A stretch of 64,000 nt of DNA from Sepiola atlantica (Eukaryota; Mollusca; Cephalopoda; Sepiida; Sepiolidae), in the NCBI GenBank assembly GCA_963556195.1, contig OY744517.1:146590882-146654881 (forward strand), written 5' to 3'. The position numbers and the translations under genes are program-made. The notes beneath the pieces are model-generated. The model ran no database searches and was not told where the DNA came from. It was given only the letters and a program-made list of their open reading frames with translations. Below are positions 47,765 through 58,043 of this stretch, piece by piece (position 1 is the first letter of the stretch; each line of letters starts with the position of its first letter).

Positions 47765-47908
47765 TAAAGGAGTAAGGCTACCAACATTTGTAAAATGTTT
47801 TTTTTTAATGTTTTTTTCCGCTTGAAACGCGTTATAAAATGATAAAATAACAAAATAAATAAATGTTGAAAAAAACATCTTACTAATGTTGGTAGCCTTA
47901 CTCCTTTA
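47765..47908. repeat. Inverted repeat, 38-bp arms
   Basis: TAAAGGAGTAAGGCTACCAA at 47765 has its complement ending at 47908. Arms pair over about 38 bases with two mismatches and a 68-base spacer. A fold-back insertion is likely. Confidence 0.85.
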
Positions 47909-47917
47909 CACACACAT

Positions 47918-47921
<4 letters not shown>

Positions 47922-47958
<37 letters not shown>
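47922..47958. repeat. (AT)n microsatellite
   Basis: An AT dinucleotide run. Confidence 0.9.
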
Positions 47959-47959
<1 letters not shown>

Positions 47960-47989
47960 AAGAAACAAAGATAGTTTTTTTTTATATAT

Positions 47990-48175
47990 ATCACATATAC
48001 ATACTAAATTTGAGTTAATCAACAATTGTCTTCATAAGTTTTTTTTCATATATATTTTAATACAAAACGCATGTTAAAATATGCCTTAGTTCTGGGATTG
48101 AGCTGTGTTTGAAAAAAAAAAAATTGTTTAAATTGTTCTAATTAGCCATAATTTAAATTACTGAACGAGTTACAT
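47990..48175 (+). repeat. Dispersed repeat, copy of 23300-23490
   Basis: See 23300-23490. Confidence 0.65.
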
Positions 48176-48352
48176 ACTTCTCTTTTAGCTTTCTATGTAT
48201 TTTTCTTGCCACCTCTCACTATATTAATTTAACTATTCTCTAATATTTCTTAATATTTCTGTGAGCATTTAGAGAGTGACTCTTTTCAGATAATTTACAT
48301 AGTGTTCATACACACCGTAAACATGTAAATTAGATAGTAAAATAATAGGTTG

Positions 48353-48394
48353 CTTTACTTCTATATTATCCATAAAGATAATATAGAAGTAAAG
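48353..48394. repeat. Perfect 18-bp hairpin
   Basis: CTTTACTTCTATATTATC pairs perfectly with 48377-48394 across a CATAAA loop. Confidence 0.9.
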
Positions 48395-48622
48395 AGGTTC
48401 ATTTTTAGTTATGCAAGAAGAATTAAACAGTTTATGAATTTTCAAATAAAATCAAAGTACAATAGTGGTGGTAACCCAACGAATAATGGGGAGTAGCACA
48501 CACACACATATATATTACTATTTTCTGTATCCACATAAAATTTTATAAGGGGATATAATTTTTTATGTGTCAATTTTCAGTATTTACTTCAACAGTGCTC
48601 GATACGTAAGTACAGCTAAGTA

Positions 48623-48777
48623 GTAAGTTATGAAAATATATTTATGGCAATTAAGCTACACAGAGGCTCCCGTGTTTCATCCCCAGGGGGAATCTTCAAG
48701 CTAAAGATTCCCCCTGAGGATGAAACGCGGGAGCCTCTGTGTAGCTTAATTGCCATAAATATATTTTCATAACTTAC
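48623..48777. repeat. Hairpin with 74-bp arms and 7-base loop
   Basis: Arms 48623-48696 and 48704-48777 are complementary, with two mismatches in 74 positions, around the loop CAAGCTA. The arm sequence includes AGGCTCCC and ATGAAAC. Such a long, clean hairpin suggests a recent inverted duplication or a fold-back element. The extended open frame on the minus strand through this region is an effect of the inverted repeats. Confidence 0.95.
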
Positions 48778-48802
48778 CTTTATTGTAAGATAATAATTTA
48801 TA

Positions 48803-49109
48803 AGGATGATAATTTGAAGAAAAATGTCATGCAAGTACATTGAAATTTTGGGTTGACATGGAGTGATAAAGGAAAAGTAGTAGCCGTGGCTACTGTGAGC
48901 GCTGGAGGAGAGTTCAGGCTGTGAGAAGTCAGTCCACTGCAGTGGTGGCGAAGAATGAAATGAATATGGAAAGCTTTGAGTGGGTACCATTAAGGCAGCA
49001 GTGAAATAGGGAGGGGTGAGAATATTAGTGAATTTGCCTTTAGGGTGGGGGCTGAGATTTTTGTCATTTCGATGTACTTGCATGACATTTTTCTTCAAAT
49101 TATCATCCT
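48803..49109. repeat. Inverted repeat, 44-bp arms
   Basis: Arms 48803-48846 and 49066-49109 pair with a single mismatch and a 219-base spacer. AGGATGATAATTTGAAGAAA starts the left arm. The right arm runs directly into the hammerhead-like core at 49108. Confidence 0.92.
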
Positions 49110-49136
49110 GAGGAAGTCTTACAAAAAAAGACGAAA
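49108..49136 (+). ncRNA. Hammerhead-like core (candidate only)
   Basis: CTGAGGA (49108-49114) matches the CUGANGA box of hammerhead ribozymes. GTCTT (49116-49120) pairs perfectly with AAGAC (49128-49132), and GAAA (49133-49136) follows directly. One extra A sits between the first box and the stem. I could not find a convincing helix III with a UH cleavage site, so activity is unproven. Similar box pairs occur in the SINEs at 2235 and 10841 (minus). Confidence 0.3.
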
Positions 49137-49182
49137 CGTTGATGAATATATATAAAAAAAAAACTTTTTTTCCTTTCCCATA

Positions 49183-49195
<13 letters not shown>

Positions 49196-49229
<34 letters not shown>
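49196..49229. repeat. (AT)n microsatellite
   Basis: An AT dinucleotide run. Confidence 0.9.
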
Positions 49230-49231
<2 letters not shown>

Positions 49232-49717
49232 TTGGGTGATGTCTCCTGCTGCTTCTTAGTGTAATGTAAAGCTCTTTGTAAATAAACAAATTGAGCACAG
49301 TGGAAGCGGCGGTCAGTGCTTATATAAATAGACATTGTAGATATTATTTACGAGCCCTTCTCACATGGTCGACTCAACTATATGGTTTAAGGTTCGGTCT
49401 CAGGCTAGCACTGAAGAGCTGTGATACAAAAAGTCTAAGCCCGGAGGGTCTAGTATACATAGATATATTTGAAGAGTTTTGAGCAAATAAAGTGATAAAA
49501 ATGGTAATGCTAATAAACGACCATTTTTTAAAAGTTTTTTTAAGAAACCTCTTCCCCATTCTTTTAAAAGTTTGCTACCACTCCTCTATGAGGAATTTCA
49601 TCATGGAATTTGGACATCGATCAGGAGAGACAGTCTTTAAACTTTTTTGGGTTCGAAATAAACTAATTTATTTTTTTTGTTGTCTTCAAAATAAGACTTC
49701 AACATGAGTATCGAACA

Positions 49718-49748
<31 letters not shown>

Positions 49749-50006
49749 TTTTTTCATATTCCCAAATAGTAAGTAATCAATCTTTTTACTCTTTTTATGG
49801 ATTAAAATAGTTGTATGTTGTTTTCTCTTTTCATAATATCAATTATTAATTTACCTATCCGAAAAAAAAAAAAAAAAAAAATGGTTTCTATTTTACTTTC
49901 GAAAACTAGTTGTAGTAGCAGCGACAATAGTCATGCAGCTGTAAACCAGGCAATATTTGTTTCTTTGCATTTCAGAACGAATTGAAAAAATTGAAAATAT
50001 GACTAG
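49230..50006. other. A+T-rich DNA with A/T runs, no gene seen
   Basis: A-runs at 49722-49746 and 49862-49880. No recognised family. Confidence 0.35.
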
Positions 50007-50012
50007 AAAATG

Positions 50013-50410
50013 TGGTAAGTGTTAAGATTGACGACCTAAACAGAATGCGATAAAAAAAAAAAATTGTATACAGGCAATAAAATTTTTTTTTTTTAAATAT
50101 TAAGAAATCATTGGAGTTAAAATCTATTTAGTATTATGCATGTAATCTGAAGAAAAACACATTTGAAATGCTAGAATAATCGAGATTTTAACAAAAAGGA
50201 ACAAGTAATGCATTTACCTCATGATGCCATATTTTTTATATCACTAAAGACAAACTATTAAAACGCCCCCCCCCCATTACTACATGATACTAAATTGATT
50301 TTTAACTCCAAAACATTCTTAATGTCAATCTTTAAAATATATATATATTATCGCCTACACACTAATTTTATTAAAGAAACTGTTTAGGCCGTCAATCTTA
50401 ACACTTACCA
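50013..50410. mobile_element. 398-bp fold-back element, copy 1
   Basis: The 31-bp terminal inverted repeats (TGGTAAGTGTTAAGATTGAC start) have one mismatch. AAAATG lies on both sides (50007-50012 and 50411-50416), a probable 6-bp target duplication. The interior (CTATTTAGTATTATGCATGT, AATCTGAAGAAAAA) matches the element at 62881-63505. There is no coding frame. Confidence 0.85.
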
Positions 50411-51311
50411 AAAATGTTTAGTTAGAGCTATTCTGTTATCAGAATATATAATTAAATTGAAACTAAGGCAATCCCAACCTGTCCGGCATTATGATGCGAC
50501 ATTTACAAATTAACCTGTTTCAACTTGCAATTTCTTTCTCATATTTCTGGTCAAATCTTTAAAATATGTTGAAAAGACAAGAAAATAATCTCTAAATATA
50601 TAACTTGTATGTGCTTTTTATCCATTGCATTATTTTTTTAACAGCAAATTAAAACGGTATTTTGTTTCAAATAGCCGAAAATGCAAAATGTAGTTTTTTT
50701 GTAAAACACGTTTGTTTGTTTTGCAAAATAAAAGTGGCAAATCTTTATTAATTTTCTTGAAATTTTATAAAAAATTTAAAAGACACATCAAACTACAATT
50801 AGGAAGTTTATTTTTACTTCTCTGATCCACTACAAGTGAAATACAACCCAAAGTTGAGTTTCCTTCAAAATTTCTGCTACATAGTATGTAAGACTGTCAC
50901 ATATTCTGCTAATTTTTTTTAAACGAGAAGTTATTTAGATTTTTTTTCTCTAGCGATTATTGTCCTCATCAACATTGATATTTATACTTCATTTTGATCG
51001 ATGTGCTCTCCAGCCTTCTTCAAATTAATGGTTTGTTAATGCATGTTGTTAGTGGGCATCTATACAGATCAGCACCCATGGTTGCCAATAATGGCTCAGC
51101 AAAATCAAGTGAAGAGTTATAACAACCGAAAGACAACCATACAAATTGAAACACAGTAAAATTACTTTTTTTTTTTTTTTTTAAAATAAAACACCATTAT
51201 TTACATTCATTTTAATTATTTTGTACTGTTAGAGGATGCTCAAGGCACATTTAAGACTTTTTTAAAAATTAAAAGTCATATCCTGCTCAGTAATCGATGT
51301 ATTTTAAAAAT

Positions 51312-51553
51312 TCAAAGTGCATCTCTTGCCAAATAGAACTCACTCGAAAAAGCTGCCCTGAACCTGAGCATGCGGCCTTCAGTGTCATAAGAGAGATACC
51401 TAAACACCAGTTTGATCCTTGCAATCAGCTCATCCTTGGTGTGGTTTTGCAACTGATCCTTAGCAGAATCTAAGCATCCCTAATTCAACTGGGTGTTTAC
51501 CCTTGTTGAAGAGTTTCTTGGCTTTTGTAAGGCGGTTTTCTTGAGCCTTAGCA
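51312..51553 (-). pseudogene. Internally deleted mariner-type transposase relic
   Basis: On the minus strand the first segment encodes QENRLTKAKKLFNKGKHPVE, which resembles the stretch just before the first catalytic aspartate in mariner-like transposases. It is followed, with a frame change, by TKDELIARIKLVFRYLSYDT and MLRFRAAF, which resemble the C-terminal end of the same family. The catalytic centre that should lie between them is missing. This identification rests on remembered family patterns and not on a search. Confidence 0.5.
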
Positions 51554-51950
51554 GTAAGTAGTTGGCACTTTAAACTCTTGTATCAGGAGTAGCAAATATT
51601 TCCATTCAGTGCTTCCTTTTACCTAACTTGGACTACCCTCGCGGAAAAGTCATCACGACACAGATCACCGAGCTCACACTTCCACGGCAAGCGATAGTAT
51701 CATAAGTGCTTCCACATCTCCATCACAATTCTGCAGCTCATGTCACGGCCTGCAAGGTATTCAAAGAGGACCGAGCTGCAGCTAAGCTTTCTAGATTCTT
51801 TAATTTGGCATGAATCATGATGCATGCAAGTCACTCTTCCAAAATCCCATGCTTTCCAGTTGCCCATGGTCTTCAGCTCTCAAACCCATCAATGGTCCAG
51901 AGAAACAGCTATCTATTGCACCTAACTGCTACTAAATACATCAAATGATT
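51554..51950 (-). other. GC-richer coding-like stretch, unrecognised
   Basis: Continuous with the transposase relic and of similar composition. The minus strand shows stretches such as SSVLFEYLAGRDMSCRIVME and YYRLPWKCELGDLCRDDFSA, separated by stops. I do not recognise them. They may be flanking sequence captured by the same element, or a separate retropseudogene. Confidence 0.3.
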
Positions 51951-52689
51951 TTGAAATGAAAGAATATCAAAAAATGATCAAATTTGTCTTTAACATCCTG
52001 CATTTACATCGTAAATCGTTTTTCTTTTTCTAATTGTTTTCTAGTGTAAATTTTTTATCCAGTCACGCAGTCAATTTGTCGTTTATGAAAATTTGCATTA
52101 TTCCACTTTTTTTTTACAATTTACAAAAGCAAATAAACTGTCTGCATGACTACATTTTTTTTAAAAAAACACTAGAAAACAATTACAAAAAAAAAAATAA
52201 AATGCAATATAAATAATTTTCTTTAATTTAGATGTTTCCGGTTTAAAAGAACCTGGGTTTAGTAGTCTTCCGGCCGTTATTGAATTGAGCAGCGATGGAG
52301 GGAGCAGAGCGATGTGTATAAGCACCCGTTTTATTTTCTAGTTAATTCCTATTACAATCATATAAATTATTAGGAATAAAATGAGTTGCAGGACTACCTC
52401 TTAACAGCTTGTTTTTATTTAAATCATGTTTTAGTAAACACTAACAAAATAACACCAGAAATACCAAACAAGTTTCATCGTACACGTGAAACGCCGGCCA
52501 GAAAATTATAGTCACCATCTTTATAAACGAGTTGAGAAAGAGGCTCGCTATGAAAGAATAACACTAGTTACTATTTATGATTGGTAAATCAGTCGCTTCC
52601 CAGCCAAAATGGTGAACAATGAATTGGCTGCTTTTTACCAACCTCACAAATGAGTATTGATTTCCTCCTCTCCAGGAGTTAGGCACAAG

Positions 52690-52950
52690 GCCAGTTTTTA
52701 TCTTACTCCCACAAGTAAGATGTGACCCAAGGTCGGGTCGGAAAAGTGGGGTTTTAAAATTGCCTGGACAGCCCCGTCGGCATTCCCCGGTAGGGGCACC
52801 TCAGGCAGTAAGCAATAAACTTACTCCTCCCCAAAGAGGGGAGGCGAAGCCTGGGAGTGTGGACCTCCTAGAACTGAACAGGACAGACCCATAGACCGAC
52901 AGAATCAAGGCCCGAAGGCCAAGACAATGTGTATGCTGAAACTCGTTACA
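52690..52950 (+). repeat. GC-rich dispersed repeat (copy at 24160-24420, minus)
   Basis: Contains AAATTGCCTGGACAGCC, GCATTCCCCGGTAGGGG, a CTCCCC/GGGGAG hairpin with loop AAAGA near 52832-52850, GCCTGGGAGTGTGG and CTAGAACTGAACAGGAC. The order matches the minus strand at 24.2-24.4 kb. The family is unnamed here. Confidence 0.7.
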
Positions 52951-53519
52951 TCCCTGTGTTTGTTTTACAAGTATTTTTACGAAATGTGTAAATCACTTGG
53001 GATTTTTTTTCCCCCACAAAAACATCATTTAAGTATAAAATAAGTTTTTGGGGAGTAATGTGGAAACCCATTTGACATTGAATAATTTATGTGAATGAAA
53101 TCGGAATTATTCTGATTACGTTGGTTGTATATATTTAATCTACACATGGAAAAAAAAAAGAAAAAAAGAATGGCAGGATGCAGCAAAGAAAAACTATTTG
53201 TGGAAATCTTAGGTTTCTTAAAAACATAAGTCGTAACAAAATAAACACAGTATTCCACTTTTTTTTTTCCTCCGTTAGCTTTTTTAAGTTATTCACTGTT
53301 TATAATTAAATCCGGGTTTTAAGTCAAACTTCATTATTATCAAACTGTATTTACCCGGATGGAGGGCTTAGAGAAAACAAATTAAAAAAATAGTCATTTT
53401 CTCAGATGTGGCAATAATACTCTATGCACAAGCCAATGGTAGCTTTATAGAGATATAGGATACTGGCAGGTGTGAGAGATTTTCTAGTCTGGTAGAGGAA
53501 GCTTCTTTGCGGCAGAATT

Positions 53520-53900
53520 GGCAGTATCTTATTCAACTTCATGTTGCCTGAGAATGTCAGGTCGCAGAGTAAACGGACTCCTTTGAAGGATGCTATCGAC
53601 CATAACTATTGGTGGTTGGAAAGGTTTCCCATTGTTATTTAAGGAAAGGAGCTTTGTCTTGATATAATTAAATATGACCATCTATTTTTTGTCCCCATTC
53701 TACTATTGACTGGAGGTCATTTTCTAAGGATTTAGCTATTGCCTTGAATGTGTGGACATTCAATTTGTCCTGATGCCAGGAATAGAGTCCGGTGTCATTA
53801 GCAAATACACCCATCTCAGATGAGATTGCATCGGGAGAGGTTGTTTATGAAGATCCGGAATAATATAGGTCCAAGTATCAACCCCTAAGTCTTTTTCTTA
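53520..53900 (-). pseudogene. LINE reverse-transcriptase fragment
   Basis: The minus strand encodes LILGPILFRIFINNL (53840-53885). After a frame change it encodes FANDTGLYSW (53775-53805), then NDLQSIVEWGQK (53690-53725). The first is the conserved S-x-L-G-P-x-L-F-x-x-F-I-N-D-L block of non-LTR reverse transcriptases. The second is the F-A-D-D catalytic box with its first Asp changed to Asn. Frameshifts and stops mark it as dead. Confidence 0.8.
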
Positions 53901-53984
53901 GCTAGTTCTGATTATATTGAATAATTGTTCAATAATACTGTACAAGCTGGTGAGAAGCCTGGAGATATCTAGTACTACAGCCCT

Positions 53985-54170
53985 AGCTTCACCTAGACAC
54001 AAGGTAGATTTTTTAATGTGGGGGATATTCAGCTCCCCAAAAAGGGGCACTCTGGATGGAGCAAAAATAAAAACTGCATCAGTCAAGAGGGAGTTTTCCT
54101 TCTCTGGCCGAGGGCAGCACAGATATTATACACTGATCCTAGCACGTAAGGCAGGGAGTAATCTTTAGTC
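53985..54170. repeat. Unclassified repeat-like segment
   Basis: GCTCCCCAAAAAGGGGCAC near 54032 has the same C-run/A-run/G-run hairpin look as the 24-kb and 52-kb repeats, but the flanks do not align clearly. Confidence 0.3.
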
Positions 54171-54631
54171 ATGTTTACAATTTTTTTTTATTATTATTTG
54201 TTGTTTTGTTTTTTTATTTCGTTTTGTTTTCGTCGTTTTTTCTTTCATTTCAATAAGTATCTGATTAATAGTAAATAAAAGTAATTCAATGTGTATTTAT
54301 CAAAGTTACGTATAGGCGAATAACAAACACGAGATGTTGTCTGATACTTTTAATAATATAGAGATTATTTCGTAGCAAAAAGGATTTGCTATAATTTTTC
54401 CTTTTTTATTTAACATAAAAGAAAATGTATATTTGAAAACGTTGATGGTGCTTACATATATCGGCCCTAATATTGGTTCGGTAAAACCAGGTAGAGTTAC
54501 AACAGTCGAAAACGAACATACAATATGAAAATTAGGTTCCGAGGCAGAAAAAAACATTTACTGATTTATTTACATTGCCTTTTAGTTTTTACTGGTATAT
54601 TTACATGATTGCATTATATATATATATATAT

Positions 54632-56577
54632 TAGGTACGTGCAAAAATGGCCGTCTCTTGTACGGCCTATGCTTATTAAAAAGCGCTTATCATTAATTAT
54701 TTAATTAGTTTCCGTGTAAACTTTGATTGTGTTTGAAAGATAAAAGCCTAAACTTAATATCTAAACGAAAAAAACTGCATATTTACGTGTGAAAAATAAA
54801 TTATAATAAAATATGTAATTACGACGGTCAAAACCCCAAAATTCAATGAATTTTGAACTTTGAAAAAATTACTTGTAAAAATCCCTTAAAAGATAAATAT
54901 AAGTTTTTGAGAACTATTTCAAAGCTAATTATTAAATTAAAGTCATAAGACACTGAATTAAAAAAAAAATCCCAAGTTTGACTAAAAATTAGCAAAATTA
55001 GCCCTTCAAATGTGATAAATGAGTATAATCCTCCATAACTTCATCGGAAAAGGACGTTGTTTACAAAATGACTTACTATGCAAAATATATGGAAGACAAA
55101 AAATGTCATAATTTATCATTTTTAACTTTATATATAAAAATGTAATAATAGTTTATAGAAGTTGAAAAATTATTATCCATTAATTTCTTTATTCTTTTTA
55201 AGGTTATAAACAAATTTAAGTACCCTTATTTTTTATAATAAAAAAGGAAATGCTTATTTAATTATTTGTGAGTGTACGCAATTATTTTTAACTGAAAAGG
55301 TTCAGTTTTTAATTTAGTAATACTCTGAAATTATTGATGACGTCTGTTTAGTGTTTACCAATGTTTTTCCTTAGAATTTGAAATAAAACTATTTTTTAAA
55401 TGTTAAAATATTTTTACGTTACGAACTGCGTCAATTTTATCAATTTTTTTTTACATGATTTAAAACTTTAGTTACTCGATTTATTCTTAACGTGTCGTAA
55501 CGATAAATTACATTGATTCTTTTAAAAAAGTGTTTTTATTTTTTTTATTTTAAGTGTGAAAAAGTATATTAAAGTCAATGACTACACTGACAATTTATTC
55601 ATTGAAAAAAAAAGTTAAAACAGTTATTTATTGATAAACAGAATTCAATTTTGAAAGAAAATGTGATGTTTGAATTCTCTTTATTTATTAATAAATAATT
55701 GTTTTTAACTTAAATAATTATTAATGAAAAAAAGACAAAACAAATACAAATCTTTCCAAATAATTGACGATGAATTGTGAAATGAACGAAATTGTTGAAT
55801 CTCTAAAAAAAATAAAATTTTGCGCTGTAAAAGTGAGTGATTGCTAATCCCACCTGGTTATTGCAGAACGGGGCTACCATACTAATGAAAGTTCATCGTT
55901 AGTAGAAATTATTCAATTTTTTAAATTCCTTTTTTCGTTAAGTTCCTGTATCTCAAATTTGTCAATTTTGGGTTTATTTTCAAGATTATAAAAAAAATTT
56001 CTTGCGCTGATGATGCCACGTTCCTCTATAAAAGAGAAATATAATTATGTCGCATTTTTTATTTTTCCAAAAACTCTAATCATTAAAATCACATGAAATA
56101 TTTTTTGCAATTATATTATTTTTTTGGTGAAAATATTGATTAAACAATGCTTTATTCAATAATAATATCGCTAATTCAAAAAATTAATTTTTCTTCGAGT
56201 TATAGTGATTTTATTAACACGGTATTTACTGGCATTTTTCGTAATATATACGAAATATTTTGAAAAAAAAATTTAATTGTTAACATCTACGATCCTTTAT
56301 TTACATAAGTAACAGTTAAAAAATCATGCATTTTTTTTTATTAATATATAAAAATATAACTTTAGTAAAGGTGTATTTTCTTTTTAAAAAATAATACATT
56401 TTCACTAAGATTTAAAAAAAAAAATAATGGTTTCATTATATTCCGTGATTGTTGATTAATAAATATTGAAAATTTCAGTAAAATTGGTTGATTTCCTGAA
56501 TTTTAGTGTATTTTTAAGTAAAGGGGGGGTCAAAATGTTTTTTCATTTTGGGAATCGGCCATTGATTTTGCACGTAC

Positions 56578-56580
<3 letters not shown>
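54632..56580 (+). mobile_element. Element A, copy 1 (complete, non-autonomous)
   Basis: Both ends carry TAGGTACGTGCAAAA in inverted orientation (54632 onward; complement ending 56580). They are set in (AT)n tracts, so TA could be the target duplication, with GGTACGTGCAAAA as the inverted repeat. The 1949-bp interior is very A+T-rich and has no coding frame. The whole element reappears in reverse at 58844-61722. It also preserves the uninterrupted site where the Merlin element entered copy 2 (around 55715-55745). Confidence 0.85.

Positions 56581-56641
<61 letters not shown>
56581..56641. repeat. (AT)n microsatellite
   Basis: An AT run with ACAT interruptions at 56620. It flanks element A copy 1, as does 54613-54631. 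Confidence 0.95.
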
Positions 56642-56642
<1 letters not shown>

Positions 56643-57884
56643 TGTAAATTGTTGCTTTTTATTTTTTTATCATTGCTGGTATTTTCTACAGCTACGCTGA
56701 GATTGTTTTTGTAAATTATAAAAAAGTAAAATGCAAAGTAAATAAATCAGTAACTGTTTTTTCGTTTCTGTTTTAAGAACCCGGGTTTCATTTTGTTGGT
56801 CGCCATTCAGCTGTTGTAACTCATCCGATTTTACCGAGCCAATATCGGCAACCATGGGGGCAGATCTTTGTAAGCACCCTAGTTTTTAAACCAGTGTGGG
56901 CGGTACATTAATATTATTACTACTTTCGTTTCAATAGATTCGTTAAAAATTCGATAACTAAAACGGGTTCAAAATAGATGAAAAAAAAAAGGGGATGGGT
57001 GGGTATTTAGCATTAAAAAAATGTACATTTGAAAATGTTGGCGAAATGATTTTATTAAAAAAAACTAAAAACTAAATAACTTGTAGCGAAATTTAGTTTT
57101 TATCAACATGAGCGAAGGTGAAAATATTCACACGTTGAAAGGTATACTTTATTTCACCACATGCGAACAAACACATGCGATAATTCGTTTCCGGCTAACA
57201 CGTGCCTTCCATAAAACGTTCCATATTTTACAAATATATTTAGTTTGTTGTCCACGAATCTTTACTTTTAATTTGATTTTTTTTAATAGTATTTTTCAAG
57301 TTGAATTTAATAATTACGGTTTGCTCCTTAAATTTTTAATTGAATAAAATCGTTAGAAAACTATAAGCAATTTTGTTCAATGTTCAGGGAGCTATATTTG
57401 AAATTATTGAATGTAAATAACCTCCATAACTTTCAATCTTTTGATGAGGATTTGATAAGAATTTTAACGACAGTTTAAATGCTTACAAATTTCGAAGAGT
57501 CAAATTTATTTTTTTTTTTTTAATTTTTATTTATTTTTTATTTTAAATCATTCAAAGATTTATATGGCTCAATTGGTTAAGAAATGGAAATGCATTCTAG
57601 TGGATTCAATTTCATAATTAAATTATTTAATGGGGTTTTTAAAAAGTTCGTTTACAATAAAGATTCGAATAGTAAAATAAATAAAAAAATAATATACATG
57701 TCATGTAGACACAATGATAATTTTATTACTGTAGAGATTTGTTGAAGTTTTTTTTTTTTTGTACAATAAACTACGTCAGGCTAAAAAAAAAAGCATCTCA
57801 TTTTCTAAATAGTTCAATTTCTTGCGTCGGTGTATACGGATAAGCAACAAGTATTTTTTTGTTTGTTTTACTTATAGACATACG
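56642..57884. other. Spacer between A copies; no gene supported
   Basis: AACCATGGGGGCAGATC at 56851 resembles AGCGATGGAGGGAGCAGAGC at 52292, and both are followed by TAAGCACCC. Both also have AAGAACC(C/T)GGGTTT upstream. It may be the edge of an unknown dispersed element. A 79-codon open frame (57108-57347) has no recognised domain. Confidence 0.3.
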
Positions 57885-57889
57885 AGTAC

Positions 57890-58043
57890 CGCCATGCTGG
57901 TTGTCTGTATTAAACTACGACAGCACAAAACAGTCGGTATATTTGATTTTCCGGTGAACGAAGAATCGGAAATAGGTTCACGAAGAAGTGAAAACGTCAC
58001 GATAGTGAGCGTTTTGTGCTGCCGTAGTTTAAGCAATATGGCG
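57890..58043. repeat. Inverted pair of the CGCCAT...CAGCACAAAAC motif
   Basis: 57890-57931 and 58011-58043 are head-to-head copies (CGCCAT...ACAGCACAAAAC and its complement GTTTTGTGCTGCC...ATGGCG) with an 80-base spacer. A third copy lies at 37258-37296. The pair may be the inverted ends of a small element. The CAATATGGCGGC motif resembles a YY1-type site. Confidence 0.6.

Noticed and set aside
48628..49335. A 235-codon open frame on the minus strand
   Set aside because: It passes through a 74-bp-arm hairpin, a 44-bp inverted repeat and an (AT)n tract. Its protein is low-complexity at one end and matches no known domain. It is a by-product of the repeats.
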